This document shows, in pieces, positions 8,922 through 16,687 of a stretch of 56,305 nt of DNA. Origin of the DNA: SAR202 cluster bacterium (GTDB lineage: Bacteria > Chloroflexota > Dehalococcoidia > Lucifugimonadales > Lucifugimonadaceae); assembly GCA_008373165.1 (NCBI GenBank), contig RQOU01000118.1:1-56305 (forward strand). The letters run 5' to 3'. A program made the translations under genes and the position numbers. Numbering within the stretch: position 1 is the stretch's first letter; each line of letters starts with the position of its first letter. Under the pieces are notes generated by a model that saw nothing but the letters and a program-made list of their open reading frames with translations, was not told the origin of the DNA and ran no database searches.

Positions 8922-9050
8922 GGATTCCCCTTTTTGGGTAACGAGTAAACAAGGATCACCATTGGACTCCTGTGTCCGAACAAATAGAATACCGCCTTGT
9001 GACTGATATAGACGTGTGCTCGACTGGTTTAATTTCTAAGGAGATCGTAT

Positions 9051-9767
9051 TTGAATGGTAAAAACATAAAAGCACTGGTGTTTGATGTTTTCGGAACGGT
9101 CGTTGATTGGCGCACCTCCATCGCCCGCCAAGCTAAAGAGTTTGGTTCCAAACACGGGGTTGAAGCTAACTGGAATCAATTTGCCGACGACTGGCGCGAT
9201 GGATATCACTCAGGAATGATAAAAGTTAATTCAGGTGAAGATAAATGGAAAATCGTCGACGAAATTCATCGCGATCGACTAGACCTACTAATTGAAAAAT
9301 ACGAGTTCCCTGCCTTGGAGGAAGATGAAATTGTCGAGTTCAACAAATCCTGGCACCGGCTTGAAGGGTGGCCTGATTCAACTGCAGGCTTGAATCGACT
9401 GAAATCAAAATTTATCGTGGCATCGCTTTCAAATGGAAACGTAGCCTTGCTGACAAATATGGCCAAGTTTGCAAACCTGCCATGGGATGCTGTGCTTTCG
9501 GCTGAATTGGCAGGTAAATATAAAACACACCCATGGGCATACCAGCGTACGGCGCAATTACTCGGGCTGAAACCCGAAGAGGTGATGCTAGTAGCAGCTC
9601 ATAATGGCGATCTGCGCGGTGCAATCAACGCAGGACTCCACGCTGCACTAGTAACCCGGCCAAACGAATTCGGAAATTCCAAAAAGCCCGATCTGGAACC
9701 CGAACCGGACTTCGCCTTTTTTGCCAAAGATTTTCACGATCTTGCTGACCAGCTTGGTTGTGACTGA
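9051..9767 (+). CDS. Haloacid dehalogenase type II (HAD superfamily hydrolase)
   Basis: A 238-residue HAD hydrolase. Motif I is LVFDVFGTVVDWR with the nucleophilic Asp, motif II is the Ser in SLSNGN, motif III is the Lys in GKYKTHPWAY, and motif IV is VAAHNGDLRGAINAGL. The VFGTVVDWR and VAAHNGD segments are typical of L-2-haloacid dehalogenases of the HAD_type_II group, although many relatives act on other small organic acids or phosphates. The start is TTG at 9051, supported by an AAGGAG box ending 7 bp upstream. It begins a forward run with two SMP-30 lactonase genes and lies divergent from tenA. Confidence 0.87.
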   Translation: MNGKNIKALVFDVFGTVVDWRTSIARQAKEFGSKHGVEANWNQFADDWRDGYHSGMIKVNSGEDKWKIVDEIHRDRLDLLIEKYEFPALEEDEIVEFNKSWHRLEGWPDSTAGLNRLKSKFIVASLSNGNVALLTNMAKFANLPWDAVLSAELAGKYKTHPWAYQRTAQLLGLKPEEVMLVAAHNGDLRGAINAGLHAALVTRPNEFGNSKKPDLEPEPDFAFFAKDFHDLADQLGCD

Positions 9768-9793
9768 CAATCCAAAATTCAAGGATCGAGAAA

Positions 9794-10663
9794 ATGAACT
9801 GGAATTTCGAAAATGCTGCACCAGTCATCGGCTCTATTACCGAAGGTAATGCATGGGACGGTGAAAAAATGTTGTACTCAAATATCGCTATGAATCGAAT
9901 ATTGAGTTACGACCCCAAGACTCAAAACGTCGCGGTTTGGCGTGATAATACACAGGGTACAAACGGGTTAAATTTCGACTCAAAAGGAAATCTTTTTGGG
10001 TGCTCAGGTAATGGCCGGAAAATTGCTAGATTCGACCCTAACGGAGACATGACAACAATTGTTGATCGACTGGACGGACGTCGAATCAACAGTCCAAATG
10101 ATCTTGCCATAACTCCATCAGGAGCAATCTATTTTTCTGATCGTGTTGGCGACGTCGAGCCAAACGTAGGAATAGATCATTCATCGATAATTTCAGCAGA
10201 GCCCCAAGAGGATGGCTCATACAAGGCGATTCGACGTACTTTCGACACGACTATGCCCAATGGACTGTTATTTTCTAAAGACTACAAAACTCTATATGTC
10301 GCTCAAAGTGACTACCGAGCCAACGAAAAACGTGAGCTCCGCGCCTACCCAGTTAAGCATGACGGTTCATTAGGGACATACGAGGTTTTACATGACTTTG
10401 GGCCTCATCGAGGTATAGATGGGATGACCCTGTCAAGTGAGGGCCATATTATCGCTTGCACTGGATGGGAGATCTCAGGACCTGGCGGTATGATCACTAT
10501 CTTCGATCCCAAAGGTCGGATCATTCAAACCCACCCCACCCCTGCGCTTAGGCCAACAAACTGCACTTTTGCTGGTGAAGACCTATATGTAACTTCGATT
10601 GAAGGACATCTACTGGTCGCTCATGACACAGGAATGACAGGTCATTTATTGTGGCCCAATTAA
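9794..10663 (+). CDS. SMP-30/gluconolactonase/LRE family protein (copy 1)
   Basis: A 289-residue six-bladed beta-propeller lactonase. The metal ligands are visible in family context: Glu in ITEGNAWDG, Asn in NSPNDLAITPSGAIYFSD and Asp in GIDGMTLSSEG. Family members hydrolyse sugar-acid lactones or related esters using Ca2+ or Zn2+. No signal peptide is visible, so a cytoplasmic site is likely. An AAGGA box lies 8 bp before the ATG. A paralogue of similar length follows 47 bp downstream, and both have the DFG-x3-GIDGMTL stretch. The natural lactone is not predictable. Confidence 0.9.
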   Translation: MNWNFENAAPVIGSITEGNAWDGEKMLYSNIAMNRILSYDPKTQNVAVWRDNTQGTNGLNFDSKGNLFGCSGNGRKIARFDPNGDMTTIVDRLDGRRINSPNDLAITPSGAIYFSDRVGDVEPNVGIDHSSIISAEPQEDGSYKAIRRTFDTTMPNGLLFSKDYKTLYVAQSDYRANEKRELRAYPVKHDGSLGTYEVLHDFGPHRGIDGMTLSSEGHIIACTGWEISGPGGMITIFDPKGRIIQTHPTPALRPTNCTFAGEDLYVTSIEGHLLVAHDTGMTGHLLWPN

Positions 10664-10710
10664 TCCATCGACTATAGAAGATAACTGCATCAAGGGAACA
10701 GGTTTAACAA

Positions 10711-11604
10711 ATGCCCAATTGGAAATGGACTCAAATCGCAGATCACGACACATTGACCGAAGGCCCAGTTTGGGATGGCTCAGGACTGCTCTACAACGAA
10801 GTTGCTAAAAGCACCACCTTCAGATGGAACCCAAAAAACGACGAAACTGCAATATGGAGGACCAACACTAGCAAAGCAAATGGAATGGTTTTCGACAGAC
10901 AAGGCCAATTGTTTGTTTGTGAAGGTGGAGCTCATAGAGTTACAAAAGTAGACACCGAAAATCCCGAAATCGATCCAGAGGTTGTCTCTAGTGGACTTGA
11001 GGGTGAAACATTGAATTGGCCGAATGATCTAGCGATCGATCAACACGGCCGCGTCTACTTTTCGGACCCCAACTACTCAAACAGTCCTAATAATCTAGAT
11101 GAAGAATCCGTCTACATGGCGGAGCATACATTTGGAGGCAACTGGAACACTCACAGAGTTACATTCGACACCCATAAACCTAATGGAGTTCTTTTTTCAA
11201 TAGACCAGAAAACGTTATTTGTAGCGGATGCTCCCTTTGAACCATTTGAGCCACGCCAATTGCTTGCTTATCCGGTCAATTCCGATGGAACTCTAAGTGA
11301 CCATCAAGTTCTTCACGACTTCGGCCGAGGTCGCGGTATCGATGGGATGACCCTGACTTCTTCAGGCATCATTATCGCGACTGCCGGATCCTCTTCTATT
11401 GGCCCAGGTCCGATGATCTATGAGTTCGAACCTTCAGGAAGGGTCATCCAAACACACAAAACTCCAGTAGATAGCCCCACAAACTGCACGTATGGAGGAA
11501 CATCACTTAACACGTTGTTTGTGACATTTGCAGGGGGAGAAGTTTATAAAGTCGATGAAACAGGTCATAGCGGGCATCTTGCGTACCCACAGCGGCGCTT
11601 CTAA
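10711..11604 (+). CDS. SMP-30/gluconolactonase/LRE family protein (copy 2)
   Basis: A 297-residue beta-propeller paralogue of the preceding gene. Matching landmarks are LTEGPVWDG (Glu ligand), NWPNDLAIDQHGRVYFSDP (Asn ligand), HKPNGVLFS and GRGIDGMTLTSSG (Asp ligand). It keeps the more standard EGPVWD form, where copy 1 has EGNAWD. No signal peptide or membrane segment is seen. It ends 24 bp before the convergent ThiY-type gene. The tandem pair suggests two lactonases for related sugar-acid lactones, possibly feeding the dehydratases and dehydrogenases found elsewhere in the window; that link is inference. Confidence 0.9.
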   Translation: MPNWKWTQIADHDTLTEGPVWDGSGLLYNEVAKSTTFRWNPKNDETAIWRTNTSKANGMVFDRQGQLFVCEGGAHRVTKVDTENPEIDPEVVSSGLEGETLNWPNDLAIDQHGRVYFSDPNYSNSPNNLDEESVYMAEHTFGGNWNTHRVTFDTHKPNGVLFSIDQKTLFVADAPFEPFEPRQLLAYPVNSDGTLSDHQVLHDFGRGRGIDGMTLTSSGIIIATAGSSSIGPGPMIYEFEPSGRVIQTHKTPVDSPTNCTYGGTSLNTLFVTFAGGEVYKVDETGHSGHLAYPQRRF

Positions 11605-11628
11605 TAACCATTTGATCCTCCCAATGGA

Positions 11629-12609
11629 TTACTGCCCCGTAAAACTTGTCTCGTATGCTGAAGAGGGATCTACTGATTGATCGATCAAGTCTCTTGATTT
11701 CATCCAGTCAGAAAACGACGTCCAGCGTTCAGGAACCAAAGAACCAAATGGCTGGTTTTCTGCTTGCCATAATGGAACTATAAGCTCGACGCCAGCCCGA
11801 TCTACTGCTTCATCAATTTCGGCATCCGGATTCATCCTGAGCAACGTATCAATAGATCCTTGAGGATCTGATAATGCTCGTTCATAACCTTTACTAAATG
11901 CCTTTACGAACTTCTCAACAAGTTCAGGTCGATCTCTGACTGTCTTTTCGGAGGCGACTAAAACCAACTCGTAATATGTAGGAACGCCCCATTCATCTGG
12001 AAGGATGACATTGGCATCGTGCCCTTCGTTTTCCATAACGATCAACTCATGAGTCCAGTACGCGCCCACGACGGCATCTACCGTACCCGCAAGCAAAGCC
12101 TGCGATAGGGCAAATCCTACATCCACCAACTCCACGTCATCTCGAGATAACCCATCCGCCTCAAGCATGGTGGCTAGCATCGCTTCATTCCATGGAATTC
12201 CAGGATATCCCACCTTTTTTCCGGACAACTTGCCAGGTCGATCAATACCAGAGGATTGGAGAGACATCATTGAATTTAAAGGGCGCTGTACGACGCCTGC
12301 CACCGCAACAACTGGCACACCCGCATTACGAGCCTGCATCAGGTCCGGCTGATAAAACATTCCGAAGTCACTGTCTCCGCTCGCAACTAAACTAAGAATA
12401 GCCGTCGGGTCAGCTGGTGGTTCTACGGTAACGTCAAGCCCTTCGTCTGCAAAAAATCCTTTATCAACCGCCTCGTAGATTCCTGCATGATTCGCATTTT
12501 GGAACCAATCCAATGTAAGTACCAGCTCTTGGGACTCTGCTTCACCATCACTGCAACCGACCAGTGCGACCATCATCACAAGTACAAAATGAAAAAATAA
12601 CTTTTTCAT
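11629..12609 (-). CDS. thiY: ABC transporter substrate-binding lipoprotein, ThiY/NMT1-like
   Basis: A 326-residue lipoprotein: a Lys-Lys start, a hydrophobic stretch, and the lipobox LVGC at Cys19. The mature part begins LVLTLDWFQNANHAGIYEA, the NMT1/THI5-type signature shared with HMP-precursor binding proteins (LDW-x-N-x2-H-x-G-x-Y). The central QRPLNSMMSL and YPGIPWNEAML segments fit the same fold. It should capture thiamin pyrimidine precursors such as formylamino-HMP outside the membrane and hand them to the permease. The assignment rests on family features plus the TPP riboswitch heading the operon. It is the last gene of the operon and overlaps the permease gene by 4 bp. Confidence 0.88.
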   Translation of the reverse strand: MKKLFFHFVLVMMVALVGCSDGEAESQELVLTLDWFQNANHAGIYEAVDKGFFADEGLDVTVEPPADPTAILSLVASGDSDFGMFYQPDLMQARNAGVPVVAVAGVVQRPLNSMMSLQSSGIDRPGKLSGKKVGYPGIPWNEAMLATMLEADGLSRDDVELVDVGFALSQALLAGTVDAVVGAYWTHELIVMENEGHDANVILPDEWGVPTYYELVLVASEKTVRDRPELVEKFVKAFSKGYERALSDPQGSIDTLLRMNPDAEIDEAVDRAGVELIVPLWQAENQPFGSLVPERWTSFSDWMKSRDLIDQSVDPSSAYETSFTGQ

Positions 12610-13412
12610 GACTCCCCTAAATTCTTAGCTTGATTCAAACTCGATGGGTATTTACGTAAAGACCATTTTTCTATTGCAACAATTGCGGAAAATAACGTAA
12701 TTGCCACCACAGACAAAACTACTATTGCTGCAAAGACTCTAGCAGTTTGGAATTGCGGGCCAGACAACTTCATAAGCCAACCCAACCCAGCACTGGCTCC
12801 AACCCATTCTCCAATGACAGCACCAATCACCGATACCACTACTGCTACTTTCATCCCCGCAAAAAAATTTGGTAATGCAGTGGGAATCATTAGCTTTCTA
12901 AATATTTGTGCATTGGTTGCGCCAAGTGTTCGGAACATATCAACCGACTCTGAATCAACTGAACGCAGGCCCGTGACAAGGCTAACTACCAGCGGGAAAA
13001 ACGTGAAGAGTACTACTACTATAACTTTCGAAAAAATATCCGTGCCAACCCAGATTATAAGAAGCGGTGCCAGAGTAAATATGGGTATCGTCTGAGATGC
13101 GATGATTATTGGATATATCGACCGTTCCATAGTACGAGACCACACAATTCCTGATGCAAGAGCAACCCCTATCATCAGTGACACAGCGAATCCCATAATT
13201 ATCTCTAGCAGCGTGATGCCAGCATGTCGGGACAAAAGTCCTATGGAGTCAATTAATTCTTGAAAAATAATTGTTGGTGGAGGAAGTAACCATCTTTGAA
13301 TATCAAGAAACCAAACAACAAACTCCCATATCAAAATAAGTGCGAGAGCAGTCAAAATCGCTGGTGACCAATTCTTAGCAGCTTGCCACATGCCTCCTAA
13401 ATAATTGATCAC
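12606..13412 (-). CDS. thiX: ABC transporter permease, ThiX-like
   Basis: A 268-residue binding-protein-dependent permease (BPD_transp_1) with about six predicted membrane segments. The cytoplasmic coupling loop around residues 170-180 reads FRTLGATNAQIFRKLMIPTALPNFFAGMK, and it carries the EAA-like motif for docking to the ATPase. It belongs to the SsuC/ThiX/TauC subgroup. It overlaps its neighbours by 4 bp at both ends (ATGA type), so the three genes form one coupled operon. Specificity for HMP-type pyrimidines follows from the riboswitch and the ThiY-like partner, not from the permease itself. Confidence 0.9.
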   Translation of the reverse strand: MINYLGGMWQAAKNWSPAILTALALILIWEFVVWFLDIQRWLLPPPTIIFQELIDSIGLLSRHAGITLLEIIMGFAVSLMIGVALASGIVWSRTMERSIYPIIIASQTIPIFTLAPLLIIWVGTDIFSKVIVVVLFTFFPLVVSLVTGLRSVDSESVDMFRTLGATNAQIFRKLMIPTALPNFFAGMKVAVVVSVIGAVIGEWVGASAGLGWLMKLSGPQFQTARVFAAIVVLSVVAITLFSAIVAIEKWSLRKYPSSLNQAKNLGES

Positions 13413-14191
13413 AAAGACACCTCTTGCCTCTCCAGTAACGCCAGAATGCCTTTCCTTAATTCAACGAACGCCGGTGATGTAAATGATGACTCAATGCTGG
13501 ATTCGCTCAACCTGACATCTACTTCAGCGATTATGCGGCCGGGCTCGCTTGCCATGATCATTACTCGGTCTGCGAGCAATATCGCTTCCTCTACATCATG
13601 GGTAACCAACAGAACTGCCTTGTCATTGCGAACTAACACACTAAGCAGCCATTTCTGTAACGCGGTACGGGTTATTGCATCCAGTGCCCCGAAAGGCTCA
13701 TCAAGAAGCAACACATCATTTTCAAGCAAAATGGTTCGCATCAATGCGGCTCGTTGACGCATGCCACCAGATAGTTGCCAAGGCATATGGTTGAGTACGT
13801 CAAAGAGACCAAATGATTTTGCGAGTTCCTGCACTCGTGCCTTTGATACATCAGCGGAAATGCTACGTAGTTCCATCCCCAGCTGGCAATTCTCAGCGAT
13901 TGTCCGCCACGGCAGCAGAAGGTCTCGCTGCTGCATGTACGAAACATTGCCTAGTCGCCCCGACGAATCAGATATACCGTTAGCAGTTATTGTTCCTTTA
14001 CCAGGAGACAAAAGGCCGGAAATCAGATTCAAAAGTGTGCTTTTACCGCAACCTGAAGGCCCGACAAGGGCTACAAATTCTCCTCGATTTACCGAGAGAT
14101 CAACATTATCGAGGACCGGTATGCCCTTATAATCAAATCCAACTCCAGAAACGGTTAACAACGCGTCCTTATGAACAGTAGACACGGCCAT
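13409..14191 (-). CDS. thiZ: ABC transporter ATP-binding protein, ThiZ-like
   Basis: A 260-residue ABC ATPase of the nitrate/sulfonate/taurine type. Motifs in order are Walker A GPSGCGKST (about residues 43-51), Q-loop QQRDLLLPWRT, signature LSGGMRQRAALMR, Walker B DVLLLDEPFGALD and the switch His in VTHDVEEAILLADR. It powers import through the ThiX-like permease. It is the first gene of the operon and lies about 105 bp after the aptamer of a TPP riboswitch. A weak GGGAA stretch precedes the ATG. Repression by thiamin pyrophosphate is therefore expected. Confidence 0.92.
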   Translation of the reverse strand: MAVSTVHKDALLTVSGVGFDYKGIPVLDNVDLSVNRGEFVALVGPSGCGKSTLLNLISGLLSPGKGTITANGISDSSGRLGNVSYMQQRDLLLPWRTIAENCQLGMELRSISADVSKARVQELAKSFGLFDVLNHMPWQLSGGMRQRAALMRTILLENDVLLLDEPFGALDAITRTALQKWLLSVLVRNDKAVLLVTHDVEEAILLADRVMIMASEPGRIIAEVDVRLSESSIESSFTSPAFVELRKGILALLERQEVSL

Positions 14192-14297
14192 TTCCCAACA
14201 CGAATTTCTCTGAACAGGAACTCATTCTTTTAACGCAATCACTCAGGTCTATTTGTAACGCTGAGTAATACACGCTCGGATATGGCATCAGGCCTTT

Positions 14298-14392
14298 TTC
14301 CTACGCTGGCATTACCCAGATCAGGTTCAAGGGTTGGCAAAGTTTCATCGTTTACCATCTCAGCCCGGCTACCCGAGCACCCCTGTGCGTTG
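14298..14392 (-). promoter_or_regulatory. TPP (thi-box) riboswitch upstream of thiZXY
   Basis: Read on the minus strand, the sequence holds the full thi-box consensus. It starts with GGGGTGC and GGCTGAGATGG (pyrimidine-binding side) and continues to ACCCTTGAACCTGATCTGGG followed by TAATGCCAGCGTAGG (pyrophosphate side). The outer P1 helix can close through ACGC (14387-14390) and GCGT (14303-14306). About 105 bp separate it from the ThiZ-type start at 14191. I saw no strong intrinsic terminator with a T-tract in that gap, so the output mechanism is unclear. The rest of the gene-free stretch (14192-14519) shows no other clear element; the minus-strand promoter should lie in 14394-14519. Confidence 0.95.
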
Positions 14393-14519
14393 CGAACAAC
14401 ACTAGCAAAGTTTCGGAACTTCACCTGCGCACAAGTTTTACAACCTCAAGGCATCATGTCAAATCATCTGTCAATTACCGTGCCTAGAACGTTTGCGGCT
14501 TGACCGGGTCACAGCTAGA

Positions 14520-15446
14520 ATGCGGCTAATCCGATTTGAAAAGGCTTGTCATAGACACAGGAAAAATTCATCCGTTTTGGGAACCACCCCGTCAAATCCT
14601 AAAGAGAATTTCATCCGCGACGTTAGCTGCCCAGATTGGGAGATTAACCTCTCATCAGCTAGTCTGAACGCTGCGGCAGCTGAGTTTCCTAATCTCGACG
14701 TCGTGGCGTATCAGGGTCTTATAGCTAAATTGGGTGTGCGAGTAAAATCTCAACTCACCGCTCACCACTCAACATACGATTTCGTTGATGTCATGCACGA
14801 GGTTATCTTCAGGGAAGCGGGCTTTAAGGGCAATACAAAAGATTATTTCGATCCAAATAACAATCACATAAACCAAGTGATTGATCGAAAAACAGGAAGC
14901 CCGGTAGCGCTCTCAATCCTGTACATGGAAATAGCAAGAACCGCCGGAGCATTTGTAGATGGGATATCACTTCGCAAACACTTCATTGTGGCGATAGGTG
15001 AGGGTGATGAAAGACTTTATGTTGACCCCTTCTATCGCGGCGGACTACTCTCGAGAAAGGAATGTATTGTCAGCATACTCGGGAAAGAAAGAGTGGATGG
15101 AGCTGACTTCGACGATCTAGAACGCAAATTCCTGCGTCCTACAAACAAGAGAACCATACTCCGCAGGCTTATTAGCAATCTCAAAGTCGCATACGAAAAG
15201 CACAAAAAATACAAACTTGCCCTCTCAGCTTCAGAACGGATTCAACTTCTGGACCCTTCAAACTTAGGCAACCTAAGTGAGCTAGCGCACTTGCAGACCA
15301 AAGTGGGCAATTTCGGTGATGCCGTTGATTCCCTCACCCAATTCCTCGAACGCGCACCGGCTGGAGCAAATACAGAGCAAGCAGAAAGTGCTCTACGTAA
15401 GTTAAAGACATTAACGACTCAGGGTCAAGAAAATCCAGAGAGTTAG
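14520..15446 (+). CDS. SirB1/transglutaminase-like core2 protein with TPR-like C-terminus
   Basis: About 308 residues. The region at roughly 85-165 matches the Transglut_core2/SirB1 domain: VMHEVIFREAGFKGN, then NNNHINQVIDRKTGSPVALSILYMEIAR and GISLRKHFIVAI. The last 100 residues look like tetratricopeptide helices (YKLALSASERIQLLDP, LAHLQTKVGNFGDAVDSL). The biochemical role of this family is not settled. The ATG at 14520 is preferred; an in-frame TTG at 14493 would add nine residues, and neither has a convincing ribosome site. It is transcribed divergently from the thiamin transporter operon, whose leader lies immediately to the left. Confidence 0.78.
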   Translation: MRLIRFEKACHRHRKNSSVLGTTPSNPKENFIRDVSCPDWEINLSSASLNAAAAEFPNLDVVAYQGLIAKLGVRVKSQLTAHHSTYDFVDVMHEVIFREAGFKGNTKDYFDPNNNHINQVIDRKTGSPVALSILYMEIARTAGAFVDGISLRKHFIVAIGEGDERLYVDPFYRGGLLSRKECIVSILGKERVDGADFDDLERKFLRPTNKRTILRRLISNLKVAYEKHKKYKLALSASERIQLLDPSNLGNLSELAHLQTKVGNFGDAVDSLTQFLERAPAGANTEQAESALRKLKTLTTQGQENPES

Positions 15447-15769
15447 CAAAGCCTCGGGATCCAAAGAAGCGCGGATTCATATCGACCGAGAGCGATAGTA
15501 ACCATAAGTTAGATCTAAACATGCGTCGCTACCTGCTAAATTTTCGCTTCATAGCCTTATATAGTCAGCACGAAAATGGCTAGATAATTTCTCTTGAGGT
15601 AACCCTTAAACGATATCTCTGGTTTAAGGGCACGGAATGAATCTTCTATTTGATCCATTGATCACAGGTGGCTCCTATTAAAAACACCCAGATAACCACT
15701 GGGAATTCTTAATATGAATAAAACCGTTCTTACCGAAGTAAAAAGTCAGATCGTAATACTTAAACCCAC
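15447..15769. other. 323-bp gene-free stretch with one clear inverted repeat
   Basis: No credible ORF, tRNA or riboswitch consensus was found here on either strand. The one striking structure is the inverted repeat at 15603-15630, listed separately. A smaller CCCAG/CTGGG hairpin occurs near 15689. The stretch probably holds the end of the SirB1-like transcript and the promoter of the small zinc-ribbon gene. Confidence 0.5.
15603..15630. repeat. Perfect inverted repeat CCCTTAAAC / GTTTAAGGG
   Basis: Two 9-bp arms (15603-15611 and 15622-15630) are perfectly complementary around a 10-bp spacer, gatatctctg. No T-tract follows on either strand, so this is not a standard intrinsic terminator. A regulator-binding palindrome or a structured leader for the downstream small genes is possible. 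It lies 140 bp before the 40-codon ORF. Confidence 0.5.
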
Positions 15770-15892
15770 ATGAATGAAAACACAGAAACTAAGGTTTGGA
15801 TCTGTGATCGTTGCGCATCTCAACTGGTCGATCTACATTGCAAGTTGAGATGCGACAACTGCGGTTTTATGCGTGACTGCAGCGACCCATAA
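15770..15892 (+). CDS. Small zinc-ribbon protein, 40 aa
   Basis: A 40-codon ORF from ATG to TAA. Its product has two cysteine pairs, CDRC and CDNC, joined by a short SQLVDLHCKLR linker containing one further Cys and one His. It ends in FMRDCSDP. The pattern C-x2-C-x8-HC-x3-C-x2-C and the terminal DCSDP resemble small rubredoxin-like or zinc-ribbon proteins found in many bacteria, which makes this more than a chance ORF. No clear ribosome site precedes it. Its function is unknown; a structural zinc site is the only inference. It lies 84 bp before the lipoprotein gene on the same strand. Confidence 0.7.
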   Translation: MNENTETKVWICDRCASQLVDLHCKLRCDNCGFMRDCSDP

Positions 15893-15976
15893 GTTAAATT
15901 AAAACTTATTATCCAAGACCAGTTTGATTAACTAACTAACAATCAACAACTTTGTTAGGTTGCGAACGCACACAAG

Positions 15977-16684
15977 ATGACTGTTCATATACATCACATA
16001 CCTGTAACAGTGGCAGCGCTATTTTTTCTCATTGCGCTCAGTTGCTCAAATCATACGGCTGGTGAGGAACCCACTGTCTCACACATAACGCCGGCCAATG
16101 CCGTACATTCATCGCACAGGGCAATGCAAGAACTTAACAATTTCGAGTTCGACTTAACTCACCCTGAAGGATTTACGACTCTCTCAGGTTCACTCGAAAT
16201 GACAAAAGCCGGTGGAATTGTTACGTCCAACGGTTTTGATCTTATTGCTGAAGCAAGAATAGGACGCGCTTTTGTCCGGATTGAAGCAATTGTGATTGAC
16301 GATAAAACCTGGATGACAAATCCACTGACCGGAACATGGTCCCAGATTGCCCCCGCGGATAGTCCTTTCTCATTTCTCGACCCCATAAAGTTGGTCGCAG
16401 ATATTCTTGGGAAAACCCAAAACGCACGCTATGCAGAAAGCGAGCAAATGAACGATGAATTGGTCGTTGTAGGACAGATCCCCGCGGCTACTCTTGCTGC
16501 GCTCGTTGGGGAGGTTGAGAGGGAAGCTGCCCCAGAGATAAGCCTCACCATAGATGCCGAAAGTTATCTACTAAAAAAAATTGTTATAACTGGAATCACG
16601 CAACCTGGAGATGAATCAAACACTATTCGAGTAATAACGCTCTCCAATTTCAATGCAAATGCGTTACTCCAACCACCGATTTAA
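15977..16684 (+). CDS. LppX/LprA/LprF/LprG-like lipoprotein
   Basis: A 235-residue secreted lipoprotein: a hydrophobic N-terminus with the lipobox LIALSC at about Cys23, then a Ser/Thr-rich linker. The body has the LppX_LprAFG pattern seen in mycobacteria: a long antiparallel half-barrel with LSGSLEM, VRIEAIVIDDKTWMTNPLTGTW, and a late ISLTIDAESYLLKKIVITG. Family members carry lipids in a hydrophobic cavity. The next gene, a 14-TM MFS exporter, starts 3 bp after the stop. That matches the lprG-P55 operon layout of mycobacteria, so lipid loading or export is a reasonable inference. It is anchored outside the cytoplasmic membrane. Confidence 0.8.
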   Translation: MTVHIHHIPVTVAALFFLIALSCSNHTAGEEPTVSHITPANAVHSSHRAMQELNNFEFDLTHPEGFTTLSGSLEMTKAGGIVTSNGFDLIAEARIGRAFVRIEAIVIDDKTWMTNPLTGTWSQIAPADSPFSFLDPIKLVADILGKTQNARYAESEQMNDELVVVGQIPAATLAALVGEVEREAAPEISLTIDAESYLLKKIVITGITQPGDESNTIRVITLSNFNANALLQPPI

Positions 16685-16687
16685 ACC

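Noticed and set aside
8922-9050. A second TPP riboswitch upstream of tenA
   Set aside because: Neither the CTGAGA nor the CTGATCTGG-type element is present on the minus strand.
14250-14500. A possible tRNA, because GGTTCAA-like text occurs here
   Set aside because: The text is part of the TPP aptamer (minus strand); no acceptor stem or anticodon arm can be drawn.
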